The position numbers and the translations under genes were made by a program. Of a stretch of DNA of 11,675 nucleotides, positions 1 through 7,672 are shown piece by piece (position 1 is the stretch's first letter; each line of letters opens with the position of its first letter). Location: positions 1 through 11,675 of the forward strand of contig JBKPIY010000078.1 of assembly GCA_046730475.1 (NCBI GenBank). The letters are read 5' to 3'. A model generated the notes under the pieces. That model was given only the letters and a program-made list of their open reading frames with translations. It ran no database searches and was not told the DNA's origin. This stretch comes from JBKPIY01 sp046730475. Its GTDB lineage: Bacteria > Actinomycetota > Thermoleophilia > Solirubrobacterales > 70-9.

Positions 1-251
1 AGCGCCTGCTGCGTCAGCACGAGCGAGTAGTAACCGAGGACCAGCCCGCGCGACGGCGGCGCGCGGGAGAGGAGGCGCGTCGCCACCACCGTCATCGCGA
101 GCCCGAGAGCGTTGTTGCGGACGAAATCGGCGTGCGTGTAAGGGCTGGAGGCGTGGCGCCTCGCCCAGGCCGTGAACCCGGGCGCCTCCTCGACCACGTG
201 GAGGGCGAAGACCGCCGGGAACAGCGCTGCCGTCCGCCGGAAGCCGGCCAC
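1..251 (-). CDS. HXXEE domain-containing membrane protein (partial, C-terminus off the left edge)
   Basis: Reading the minus strand from a GTG at 251-249 gives 83 open codons to the window edge without a stop. The motif HVVEE lies at residues 18-22, followed by a Pro-Gly-Phe-x-x-Trp segment, and further on by a Tyr and the FVRNN segment, which is the layout of the HXXEE family of uncharacterised small membrane proteins. Hydrophobic stretches at about residues 8-20, 50-62 and 70-80 fit membrane segments. The GTG starts 2 bases after the TGA of the upstream peroxiredoxin-like gene, so it is probably the last visible gene of the same operon and translationally coupled. No good ribosome binding site stands before it; an in-frame GTG at 287 would add 12 residues but gives no better signal. 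The family assignment is from the motif; its biochemical role is unknown. Confidence 0.72.
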   Translation of the reverse strand, partial: MAGFRRTAALFPAVFALHVVEEAPGFTAWARRHASSPYTHADFVRNNALGLAMTVVATRLLSRAPPSRGLVLGYYSLVLTQQA

Positions 252-253
252 GG

Positions 254-811
254 TCAGGCCGGCGTCGCCGCCTGGCTCGCCTCCCACGCGGAGCGCGCCT
301 CCGGCGTGGTCGGGTCGAAGTCGTCCTTGTCGCGGCGATGGATCTCCTGGAGGTCCAGCCAGAGCTGCTCCGGTGACGGACGGCCCCAGAACCAATAGCC
401 GACGTACACCTTCTCGATCCGCAGCCCGGGGCCCAGGACCAGGGTGTGGGGGACGCACGCGTAGTCGTGATGGGTGTCGGTGTACTCGTTGATGTCGAAG
501 TGGCGCTGCGCCTCGAGCCCCTCGTCGGCGAGGAAGGTCCAGTGCGCCCCGGTCCCGATCTTCAGCCTGAATACGTCGTGCTGGTTGTTGGGAAGGATGC
601 TCACCAGCTCGGTGAACGCCAGCGAGCACCACTCGTAGAAGCGAAGGAGCTCCCGGTGGTGCATCCGCTCGCGGGGGCAGTGCTCGCCCCGGCTCAGGTG
701 GAGCACCAAGTAGTTGTCTCCCTGGAGGTCCGAAAGGCGATGCATCTCCCCGTTCTCGTCCGGGAGCTCGAAGTCGGGGATTGTGCTGCCGATCTCTAGG
801 TTCTTGCTCAT
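254..811 (-). CDS. Peroxiredoxin-like (AhpC/TSA, thioredoxin-fold) protein A
   Basis: A 185-residue protein with the thioredoxin-fold opening of redoxins (G-x-x-x-PDFELPDENG, residues 8-21), then SRGEHCPRE (40-48) with C45 at the position of the peroxidatic cysteine. C-P-x-E is kept, but the usual P-x-x-x-T/S-x-x-C signature is not: the residue three before Cys is Gly42. FLADE follows at 93-97 and a C-terminal GYWFWGR at 138-144 precedes a helix. C62 and C119 are further candidates for a resolving Cys. It is clearly homologous to the gene at 8118-8633 (same SRG-x-x-CP-x-E and GYW-aromatic-WGR blocks). The ATG at 811 is supported by AAGGAG at 817-822, five bases upstream. It lies 33 bases after the SMP-30 fusion gene. 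Peroxide or other thiol-redox activity is inferred from family membership; the odd active site makes the substrate uncertain. Confidence 0.85.
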   Translation of the reverse strand: MSKNLEIGSTIPDFELPDENGEMHRLSDLQGDNYLVLHLSRGEHCPRERMHHRELLRFYEWCSLAFTELVSILPNNQHDVFRLKIGTGAHWTFLADEGLEAQRHFDINEYTDTHHDYACVPHTLVLGPGLRIEKVYVGYWFWGRPSPEQLWLDLQEIHRRDKDDFDPTTPEARSAWEASQAATPA

Positions 812-844
812 GTCGTCTCCTTGGTCTCGTCTCGGGTGCGGGCC

Positions 845-2452
845 TCAGCCCGGACGCACGCCCGGGATCGCGAGGCGCATCCGGTACACGCTGGTCAGGG
901 CGGTCACGTAGAGGGTGCGCCCGTCCTCGCCGCCCCAGGCGAGGTTGTGGGGGTTCTCGGGCAGCTCCAGGAGGCCGAGCCGCTCGCCCTCGGGCGAGAG
1001 GACCCAGACCCCGCCGGGACCGCAGACGTAGAGGTTCCCGGCCTCGTCGACCTTGAGCCCGTCGATCGCGTCCTGGCCGGGGGCGTCGGTGAGATCGCAG
1101 ATAACCTCGCCCGCACCGCTCGCGAGGCCTTCAGCGCCCACCTGGTAGCGGACCACCGCCTTGTGCTCGAGATCCCAGTTGCCGACGTAGAGGTAGCGCT
1201 CGTCCGGGGAGAACGCGAGCCCGTTCGGCCCCTGGAGCTCGTCGGTGATGAGCCACACGTCGCCGTCGCGGGCGGCGAACACGCCGCTGAAATCGAGCTC
1301 CTTGTCGGGGTCGTCGAAGGCTCCGGGGAGCCCGAACGGCGGGTCGGTGAAGTAGAGGGTGCCGTCGGAGCGGTAGACGAGGTCGTTGGGGCTGTTCAGG
1401 CGCTTGCCCTCGTGCTCGTCGGCGAGCACGGTGATGTCGCCGTGGGGGTTGACCCGGATCACCCGTCGGTTGCCGTGCTGGCAGGCCGTCAGCAGCCCAT
1501 CTGGGCTGAAGGTGAGGCCGTTCGAGCCCGGCTGGCCGTAGCGGCCGATGTCGACCCCCGTGTAGCCGCTCTTCGAGCGGAACACCGTCACCCGGCCGAC
1601 CTCGGGGTCGAGCCGGTAGATGGCGTTGGTGTTGGGGGAGCTGAACAGCAGGGCGCCGTCGGGCGACCACACCGGGCCCTCGGTGAAGTCGAAGCCGCCG
1701 GCGACCCGCTCCAGGGCCACGTCCCCGGGGACGGGGACGATCGCGTCCAGGTTGGCCGACTCGCGCTCGACCCGCAGCTCGGCGGGCTCGGCGAAGGCGG
1801 CCCGGTCGGGCGCGTAGAAGTCGAGCGTCGCCGTTCGCATCCAGATGTAGTTCCGCGGCGAGACCGAGATCGGGCCGTTGATCCCGAACACGGCGATCAC
1901 GAACCGCTGCCCCGGGCGGGCGTCGCGGGTGAGGACGACCCGGTTCGGGGCGTTGAAGCCCCCGACCACCTGGCCTCCCGTCAGGCCGAGGGCCAGCGGG
2001 AGCTCGCCGTCGACCCAGATCTCGGCGTAGTCGTCGACCACGACCTCGAACACGACCGTCGAGCCGCTGGGGTCGAAGTCGCCGAGGCGGTCGGGGACGG
2101 TGACCGTGGTCCGGTACCAGTTGAAGCACACCCGGCCGTTGCCGAGGCGAAGCATGGTCTCCTCGGGCTCGAGCGTCCGCCAGCCGGAGTCGTCGAAGTC
2201 GGAGGCCTCAGCGTGGGGGACGACGTCGTAGGTGCGGTTCGGGACCTCGCCCGGGCCGAGCGGGTCCTCGGATGAGCCCACCTCGACGAAGTCGATCTCG
2301 GTCACCTCGGCGTCGGCGTAGCGCCACTGCGCCCCCACCAGCGCCGCCCCGGCGCCGGTCTGGAGGTCGACGATCGCGTCGGGGCGGCCCGGGAGGAGCT
2401 CCGGCGGGCCTGGAAGCCGGCTCGCCCGGACGACGGTCTCGGTCGCCGCCAT
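845..2452 (-). CDS. Jelly-roll domain fused to SMP-30/gluconolactonase-like beta-propeller
   Basis: 535 residues in two parts. Residues about 40-215 look like a galactose-binding-like beta-sandwich: FDDSGW (86-91), FNWYRTTVTVPD (110-121), VVVDDYAEIWVDGE (137-150) and a Phe-Val-Ile-Ala-Val strand near 184-188, as in the sugar-binding domain of GH2 enzymes. Residues about 240-530 are a full SMP-30/gluconolactonase/LRE propeller. The family's metal and substrate residues are all placed: E258 in TEGPVW, N356 in NSPND, N410 in GPNGL and D464 in IDGLKVD. The family hydrolyses sugar lactones or related esters with a divalent metal. No signal peptide is seen, so it is probably cytosolic. The ATG (2452-2450) overlaps the TGA of the double-GlcG gene by one base, with a strong GGAGGTGA at 2460-2467. 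The jelly-roll fusion may supply carbohydrate recognition; that is inference. Confidence 0.88.
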   Translation of the reverse strand: MAATETVVRASRLPGPPELLPGRPDAIVDLQTGAGAALVGAQWRYADAEVTEIDFVEVGSSEDPLGPGEVPNRTYDVVPHAEASDFDDSGWRTLEPEETMLRLGNGRVCFNWYRTTVTVPDRLGDFDPSGSTVVFEVVVDDYAEIWVDGELPLALGLTGGQVVGGFNAPNRVVLTRDARPGQRFVIAVFGINGPISVSPRNYIWMRTATLDFYAPDRAAFAEPAELRVERESANLDAIVPVPGDVALERVAGGFDFTEGPVWSPDGALLFSSPNTNAIYRLDPEVGRVTVFRSKSGYTGVDIGRYGQPGSNGLTFSPDGLLTACQHGNRRVIRVNPHGDITVLADEHEGKRLNSPNDLVYRSDGTLYFTDPPFGLPGAFDDPDKELDFSGVFAARDGDVWLITDELQGPNGLAFSPDERYLYVGNWDLEHKAVVRYQVGAEGLASGAGEVICDLTDAPGQDAIDGLKVDEAGNLYVCGPGGVWVLSPEGERLGLLELPENPHNLAWGGEDGRTLYVTALTSVYRMRLAIPGVRPG

Positions 2453-3303
2453 CAGGCGCTCACCTCCGCCTTCGCGCCCTTGGCGGCTGCCATCGCCGCC
2501 CGCGCCCCGATCATCGCGAGCTCGTTGTCCTCATCGGCCGAAGAGGCGCCGCTGACGCCGACCGCGCCGACGACCTCGCCGCGATATTCGATCGGGATCC
2601 CGCCCTGGAGCGGCACCAACCGGGCGAGATGGAGCGCCGAGGGGCGCCCGCCCGAGGCCTGATCCTCGAAGTCCTTGCTCGGCCGCCGGTAGATCGCCGC
2701 GGTGCGCGCCTTGTCGGTGGTCACCTCGACGCTCGCCACCTGGGCGGCATCGGGGCGGTGCAGATAGATCAGGGCTCCACCGGCGTCGACCGCGGAGACC
2801 ACCGGGGCGACGCCCCGCTCGGCCGCCGCCTCGGCGGCGGCGTCGGCCGCCAGGCGAGCGCCCTCCTGGGTGAGGGCGGGGACCTCGGCGGTAGAGAAGT
2901 CGGCCGCGGCGCCGGCGCGGGAGACGGACTCGTCCTCGTCGGGAGTCTCGCCGCTCGTCCCGATCGCGCCGACGACCTCGCCGTCGACTGTGAGGGGGAT
3001 CCCGCCGGTGAGGGCGACGGCCCCGTGAAGGGCGAGGGCGCCCAGGCGGCCCCCGGTCACCTGTTCCTCGATCTCGCGGCTGGGGCGGACGAAGATGGCG
3101 GCGGTTCGGGCCTTGTCGAGGGCGACCCGGGAGCTCGCCACCTGCGCCCCCTCGGTGCGCCGCATCGCGACCAGCTCTCCGGAGGGCTCGACCACGGCGA
3201 TCACGACCCGGTAACCGTTGTCGTTGGCGTGGCGCTCGGCGGCGGCGATCACGGCGTCCGCGCCGGCGTTGTCGATCGTCCTACGGGTCCGGATGACAGG
3301 CAT
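2452..3303 (-). CDS. Tandem double GlcG/HbpS-like (DUF336) heme-binding-family protein
   Basis: 283 residues made of two GlcG-type domains in a row, about residues 8-135 and 145-275. The same blocks occur in both: AQVAS (53-57; 187-191), DKARTAAI (63-70; 197-204), RPS (73-75; 207-209), GGR followed by an Ala-Leu (84-91; 218-224), GGIP (100-103; 234-237), GEVVGA (108-113; 242-247) and a Ser-Gly near 117 and 251 followed by an acidic D-E-D. Single-domain members (GlcG, Streptomyces HbpS) are roughly half this length and HbpS is known to bind heme/iron and report redox stress. The start is the ATG at 3303 because GAGGAG lies 7 bases upstream (3311-3316) and because longer in-frame readings run into the upstream SMP-30 gene. 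It starts 2 bases after that gene's stop and overlaps the next start by one base. No signal peptide. Family sure; ligand unknown. Confidence 0.9.
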   Translation of the reverse strand: MPVIRTRRTIDNAGADAVIAAAERHANDNGYRVVIAVVEPSGELVAMRRTEGAQVASSRVALDKARTAAIFVRPSREIEEQVTGGRLGALALHGAVALTGGIPLTVDGEVVGAIGTSGETPDEDESVSRAGAAADFSTAEVPALTQEGARLAADAAAEAAAERGVAPVVSAVDAGGALIYLHRPDAAQVASVEVTTDKARTAAIYRRPSKDFEDQASGGRPSALHLARLVPLQGGIPIEYRGEVVGAVGVSGASSADEDNELAMIGARAAMAAAKGAKAEVSA

Positions 3304-3305
3304 GG

Positions 3306-4346
3306 TCAGACTCCTCTCACTGTTGCTCTGTGGTTTGGCGGGCCGGCAGCGTCGAGCACGGCGGCCCAGACCGCGTCGTCGGTGGTGATGAAGAGGACGT
3401 TGCGGTCCGGGCCCCCGAAGGCGAAGTTGACGGCGCCGGGGAGGGCGATCTCGCCGAGCAGGTCGCCGTCGGGGTCGAAGACCTGGACGCCGCTGGCCGA
3501 GGAGGCGTACACGCGCCCGGCGGCGTCGACCTTGATCCCGTCCGGGAACCCGGGGGTGGTAACGGAGAACAGGCAATCGTTCTCGAGCCGGCGGCCGTCG
3601 ACGAGGTCGAAGGCCCTGATGTGGTGCGGCCGGGAGGGGTAATAGCTGCCCGGCTCCTGGTTGGCCCCGCTGTCGCCGATGTAGAGGATCCGCTCGTCGG
3701 GCGAGAAGGCGAGGCCGTTCGGCTTGTCGAAGGAGTCGGCGACCACTGTGAGGCAGCCAGTGGCGGGGTCGAAGCGGTAGACGAAGTCACCGACCAGCGG
3801 CTCGGGCCGGAAGCCCTGGAGGTGGCCGTAGGCCGGGTCGGTGAACCAGATCGTCCCGTCGCCCTTGACGACGATGTCGTTCGGGGAGTTCAGCCGCAGC
3901 CCGCCCCACTCGTCGACCAGTGTCTCGATCGCGCCGCTCGCCGGGTAGTAACGGGTGATGGCGGCATGCTGCGATCGCGTGCCCTGCTCGCAGGCCAGCA
4001 GGCGGCCCTCGAGGTCGAGGGTCATGCCGTTCGCCAAGTTGGCGGCCTCGCGGACGGTCGAGACGCGGTCGGGCTCGATCGGGAAGCGCTCGCCGTCGAG
4101 GGCGAGTCGCTTCACCTGAGCGGTGGGGAAGCCGGGGGCGGGCACGTCCCCCGGCTTGGGCAGGGTGGTGAAGTAGAGCGCATCCTCGTCGGGGGCGTAG
4201 ACCGGCCCCTCGTGGGCGTCGGTCTCGACCACCCGGACGAGGCGAGGCGCGTCGCCGGTCACCGCCCCGAAGCCGGGGTCGTGGCGGACGAACGGGAACG
4301 CGTCCGCGGCAGCGTCGAGGCTCGGGATGGGGCTGATCGTGCTCAT
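3306..4346 (-). CDS. SMP-30/gluconolactonase/LRE family protein
   Basis: 346 residues forming one SMP-30-type six-bladed propeller. The conserved positions are visible: E46 in HEGPVY, N156 in NSPNDI, N210 in KPNGLAFSPDE and D269 in PDGIKVD; E, N and D match the divalent-metal ligands known for this family, and N156 the substrate-side Asn. FTDPAYG (168-174) is a further family block. The likely reaction is metal-dependent hydrolysis of a sugar lactone or similar ester, in the cytosol since no signal peptide is seen. The ATG at 4346 has only a weak purine stretch (GAAGA) before it; this is the one gene in the block preceded by a real gap (72 bases), so a separate promoter is possible. It is a paralogue of the propeller domain of the gene at 845-2452 and the two flank the double-GlcG gene. 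Confidence 0.9.
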   Translation of the reverse strand: MSTISPIPSLDAAADAFPFVRHDPGFGAVTGDAPRLVRVVETDAHEGPVYAPDEDALYFTTLPKPGDVPAPGFPTAQVKRLALDGERFPIEPDRVSTVREAANLANGMTLDLEGRLLACEQGTRSQHAAITRYYPASGAIETLVDEWGGLRLNSPNDIVVKGDGTIWFTDPAYGHLQGFRPEPLVGDFVYRFDPATGCLTVVADSFDKPNGLAFSPDERILYIGDSGANQEPGSYYPSRPHHIRAFDLVDGRRLENDCLFSVTTPGFPDGIKVDAAGRVYASSASGVQVFDPDGDLLGEIALPGAVNFAFGGPDRNVLFITTDDAVWAAVLDAAGPPNHRATVRGV

Positions 4347-4418
4347 GTCTTCAAGTCCGGCGACGGGGCCGCCGCGTTACGGTTTGCGCCTGGGCGGGAG
4401 GGTGAGCCGCGCCTGGGC

Positions 4419-5774
4419 CTAAGCCGAGGCCGGCACTTTGGCGCCTAGCTCGGTGAGCGCGTGGAGGAAGACCTCGGAGAAGGTCGGGAACGGCTGGATC
4501 ACGTCGCTCATCACCTCGAGCGGGACCCGGGCCCGGATCGCCACCGTCGCCTGCTGGAGCCACTCGCCCGCATCCGGGCCGAGCGCGTAGGCGCCGGTGA
4601 GGCGCTCGCCGTCGGAGACCAGGGTCATGAATCCCGGCTTGGTGTCGTAGGCGCGCGTGTAGGTCGAGGTGCGGGGAACCTCGGAGAGCGGGGTCGTGGC
4701 CGTCAATTCTCCCTCGGCCTCTCCGACCGACGCCGCCTGGGGATCGGTGAAGACCACCCTGGGGACAGCGCTGTAGTCGGCCTCGCGATCGCCGCCGAGG
4801 ATGTTGGCGGCCACCACCCGGCCCTGGTACTTGCCCACGTAGGTGAGCGGCCAGACGCCGTTCACGTCGCCGATCGCCCACACGTTCTCGGCCGCCCGCA
4901 GGCGGGGGTCGACCTCGATCCCGCCCTTGCCCGGCTCGATCCCGACGTTCTCCAGGCCGAGGCCGTCGAGCCGCGGGCGCCGCCCGGTGGCGACCAGGAG
5001 GCGGTCGCCGCGAAGCTCTTCCCGGTCGGGAAACTCGAGGATGAATTCGCCGTCCTCCCGTCGCGCCCCGGAGACCTGCTGGCCGAAGCAGAGCTCGATC
5101 CCCTCCGAGGAAAGGGCCTCGCCGAGGGCCTCCCCGAGGGGGCGGGGCTCGCGAGGGAGGAGGTGCTCCATCCCCTCCACCAGGGCGACCTCGGCGCCCA
5201 TCCGGCGCAGGGCCTGCGCCATCTCGACCCCGACCGGGCCACCCCCGAGCACGAGCAGTCGGCGGGGGACCTCGGTGAGGCCGGTGACCTCGCGATTGGT
5301 CCAGACGCCGTCCAGCTCGCGCAGGCCGGGGATCGGAGGGATCACCGGGTCGGAGCCGGTGGAGATGACGATGTGCTCGGCTGTGTGCTCGGCGTCGCCG
5401 ACGGCGACCCGGTTGGGGCCGCCGATCCGGGCCGATCCCCGCAGCAGGTCGATCCCCTCGCCCTCCAGCCAGGCGACCTGGCCGTCGTCGCTGTAGTCGG
5501 AGACCATGAAGTCCCGCCACCCGAACGCCGCCGACGCGTCGAGCTCGCCGCTGACCGCCTCCCGGGCGCCCGGCGCCTCCCGGGCCGCCGCGATCGCCTC
5601 GCCGGGGCGAAGCAGCGTCTTCGACGGGATGCACGCCCAGTAGGAGCACTCGCCGCCGACCAGCTCGCGCTCGGCGATCGCCACCCGCAGCCCGCCCTTG
5701 GCCAGATGGCCTGCGCAGTGCTCCCCCGCCGGGCCGCCGCCGATGACGATCACGTCGTAGTCGAACGAGCCCAT
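4419..5774 (-). CDS. FAD-dependent pyridine nucleotide-disulfide oxidoreductase (mercuric reductase/lipoamide dehydrogenase-like)
   Basis: 451 residues with the class I layout. FAD Rossmann motif at 8-17 (VIVIGGGPAG), redox-active GGECSYWACIPSK at 40-52 with C43 and C48 in CxxxxC spacing, NAD(P) motif GGGPVGVEMA at 177-186, the FAD contact AIGDV at 300-304, and a C-terminal dimerisation domain from about 335. In classical members the dimerisation domain carries an H-P-T-x-S-E catalytic dyad; here it reads FPTFSE (429-434), so the His is a Phe while E434 is kept. The substrate is therefore unlikely to be settled by homology: it is neither a safe lipoamide dehydrogenase nor mercuric reductase. 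No E2 or pyruvate dehydrogenase gene is nearby. The ATG overlaps the stop of the GH15 gene by one base, with AAGGGG at 5783-5788. A role in reducing a thiol partner of the operon is inference. Confidence 0.9.
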   Translation of the reverse strand: MGSFDYDVIVIGGGPAGEHCAGHLAKGGLRVAIAERELVGGECSYWACIPSKTLLRPGEAIAAAREAPGAREAVSGELDASAAFGWRDFMVSDYSDDGQVAWLEGEGIDLLRGSARIGGPNRVAVGDAEHTAEHIVISTGSDPVIPPIPGLRELDGVWTNREVTGLTEVPRRLLVLGGGPVGVEMAQALRRMGAEVALVEGMEHLLPREPRPLGEALGEALSSEGIELCFGQQVSGARREDGEFILEFPDREELRGDRLLVATGRRPRLDGLGLENVGIEPGKGGIEVDPRLRAAENVWAIGDVNGVWPLTYVGKYQGRVVAANILGGDREADYSAVPRVVFTDPQAASVGEAEGELTATTPLSEVPRTSTYTRAYDTKPGFMTLVSDGERLTGAYALGPDAGEWLQQATVAIRARVPLEVMSDVIQPFPTFSEVFLHALTELGAKVPASA

Positions 5775-7672
5775 CAGACCATCCCCTTCGCCTTGTCGAC
5801 CTGGTACGCGGCCGTGATCAACCCGATGTGGCTGAACGCCTGCGGGAAGTTACCTAGCTGCTCGTCGTTCGCGGTGTCGATCTCCTCGGCGAGCAGGCCG
5901 AGGTCGTTCGCATAGCCCGCGAGCTGGTCGAAGAGACGCTCCGCTCGCTCCACCTCGCCGGCCTTGGCCAGGCACGAGACGAGCCAGAACGAGCAGATCA
6001 CGAAGGTGCCCTCCTCGCCGGTGAGCCCGTCGGCGTTCATCCCCTCCTCGTTGCGATAGCGCAGCACCAGGCCGTCCTCGGTCAGGTCCTTGGCGATCGC
6101 CTCGATCGTCGAGCGCATGCGCTCGTCGGTAGCGGGCAGGAATCCGACGATCGGCATGAGGAGCTGGGCGGCGTCGAGCTCATCCGAGTCGAAGGACTGG
6201 GCATAGGCCTGGCGCTTCTCGCTCCAGCCCCGCTCCAGGATGGCCTCGCGGATCTCCTCGCGGGCGGCCGTCCACTCCTCGACCTTCGCGTGCTCGCCGA
6301 GCGCCGGCGCGAGCTCGATCGCGCGATCGAGCGCCGTCCAGCACAGCACCTTCGACGACAGGTGGTGGCGGGGCTCGCCTCGCATCTCCCACATGCCCGC
6401 GCCGGTCTCGGTCCAGCGCCGCGCCGCGGTGTCGGCCAGATCGGCGACAAAGACCTGGATCTCGGGGTGCAGCTCCCCGAGCCGCTCGCGGTAGAGATGG
6501 ATGGAGTTGAGGAGCTCGCCGTAGACATCGAGCTGGACCTGGTCCCAGGCGCCGTTGCCGACCCGGACCGGAGCCGAGTTGCGCCAGCCCCTCAGGTGCG
6601 GCAGCGATCGCTCGGACAGGTCGTGCTCGCCGCCGATCCCGTACATGATCTGAAGCGAGCCCTCGCCTGCGCGGCCGCCGGCGGAGCTGGTCATGAAGGA
6701 GACGAACTCCTCGGCCTCGTCCGAGCAGGCGCCGACGTAGAGGGCCTCCAGGGTGAGACTCGAGTCGCGGATCCAGGAATACCGGTAGTCCCAGTTTCGC
6801 TCGCCGCCGACGGTCTCCGGGAGCGACGTGGTCGGCGCCGCGACGATCGCCCCGGTGGGGCGGTAGGTGAGTCCCTTCAGGACCCTGGCGCTGGTCTGGA
6901 CGAGCTCCTTGTGCGGGCCCTCGTAGACGTCGTGCTCGCGCTCCCACGAGCGCCAGGCCTCGACCGTATCCGCGATCCGCGCCGCGACCCGGTCGGGCTC
7001 GGTGGGCTGCGGCGGCTCGGGCTGCTCGACCGGAGCCCACCGCATCGAGAACCCGAGCGACTCCCCCGCGGCGACCCTGAAGGAGGCCCGCATGGTCGAA
7101 TCGGTGACCTCGACCGGGGCAGCGGCGCGAACCGCGATCCGGTTCGGGCCCCCGAAGGTGCGGCCGCCGCGCTCCTCGCGCCGGAACAGCGGCTTCACCA
7201 GCCCGTACTCGCCCCTCGGCGCCAGCTCCATCACGAGCTCCACCTGCCCGGAGACCCCCTCGACGCTCCGCAGGACCTCGTGGGGAACGTCGAAGCCGAG
7301 ATCGTGGCCGCGTTGGCCCTCGGCGAAGGCCATACAGTCGGTCAGGCGGACGGTGCCCCCGTCGGTGGTGAAGATCGTCTCGATCACCAGGGTCCCCGGC
7401 AGATACCGGCGCTCGGCCGAGAACGGGTCGGCGGGGCGGATCGACCAGTGGCCGGCATCGGGGTCGAGGATCCGGGAGAAGACCCCTGGGCTGTCGTAGC
7501 GCGGCAGGCACAGCCAGTCGATCGAGCCGTCGCGGCTGAGTAGTGCGGCCGAGTTGCAGTCGGCCAGAAGCCCGTAGTCGCCGATCTGGCGGAAGCTTCC
7601 GGGCTCCGCCCCATCCACGGATGAGGCGCCCGGGGCGGGTGCGGGGGCGGTGGTGGCGCTGGTCTCGCTCAT
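5774..7672 (-). CDS. GH15 family glycoside hydrolase (glucoamylase/trehalase-like)
   Basis: 632 residues. The N-terminal trehalase-like beta-sandwich domain opens with IGDYGLLADCNSAALLSRDG (30-49) and IDWLCLPRYDSP; the (alpha/alpha)6 catalytic domain follows from about 255. Conserved blocks are RNWDYRYSWIRDSS (292-305), WDQVQLDVYGE (376-386), MWEMRG (427-432; E429 at the usual general-acid place) and GLLAEEID (592-599; E596 at the general-base place). The family releases glucose from alpha-glucans or, in mycobacterial-type members, trehalose; which one cannot be read here. No signal peptide, so a cytosolic substrate such as trehalose, isomaltosides or glycogen-derived glucans is more likely. 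The ATG at 7672 is chosen over upstream in-frame starts because GGAGG sits 8 bases before it (7681-7685). It is the first gene of the minus-strand block and overlaps the oxidoreductase start by one base. Confidence 0.92.
   Translation of the reverse strand: MSETSATTAPAPAPGASSVDGAEPGSFRQIGDYGLLADCNSAALLSRDGSIDWLCLPRYDSPGVFSRILDPDAGHWSIRPADPFSAERRYLPGTLVIETIFTTDGGTVRLTDCMAFAEGQRGHDLGFDVPHEVLRSVEGVSGQVELVMELAPRGEYGLVKPLFRREERGGRTFGGPNRIAVRAAAPVEVTDSTMRASFRVAAGESLGFSMRWAPVEQPEPPQPTEPDRVAARIADTVEAWRSWEREHDVYEGPHKELVQTSARVLKGLTYRPTGAIVAAPTTSLPETVGGERNWDYRYSWIRDSSLTLEALYVGACSDEAEEFVSFMTSSAGGRAGEGSLQIMYGIGGEHDLSERSLPHLRGWRNSAPVRVGNGAWDQVQLDVYGELLNSIHLYRERLGELHPEIQVFVADLADTAARRWTETGAGMWEMRGEPRHHLSSKVLCWTALDRAIELAPALGEHAKVEEWTAAREEIREAILERGWSEKRQAYAQSFDSDELDAAQLLMPIVGFLPATDERMRSTIEAIAKDLTEDGLVLRYRNEEGMNADGLTGEEGTFVICSFWLVSCLAKAGEVERAERLFDQLAGYANDLGLLAEEIDTANDEQLGNFPQAFSHIGLITAAYQVDKAKGMV

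Noticed and set aside
821..2275. Long plus-strand open frame (484 codons) opposite the SMP-30 fusion gene
   Set aside because: It mirrors the codon bias of the real minus-strand gene, has a low-complexity Val/Gly/Asp/Ala composition and no recognisable domain, while the opposite strand carries a clear propeller.
3304..3576. N-terminal extension of the double-GlcG gene
   Set aside because: It overlaps the upstream SMP-30 coding sequence in another frame and is Arg/Pro-rich; the ATG at 3303 has the ribosome binding site and begins the domain.
3330..4448. Plus-strand open frame of 372 codons opposite the second SMP-30 gene
   Set aside because: Antisense shadow typical of high-GC coding DNA; no family motif and no ribosome binding site of note.
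4419..5774. Naming the oxidoreductase merA or lpdA
   Set aside because: No mercury-operon genes, no Cys pair at the C-terminus and no dehydrogenase-complex genes nearby, and the catalytic His is absent.
4461..5915. Plus-strand open frame of 484 codons opposite the disulfide oxidoreductase
   Set aside because: Antisense shadow; the minus strand has all FAD, NAD(P) and Cys-pair motifs.
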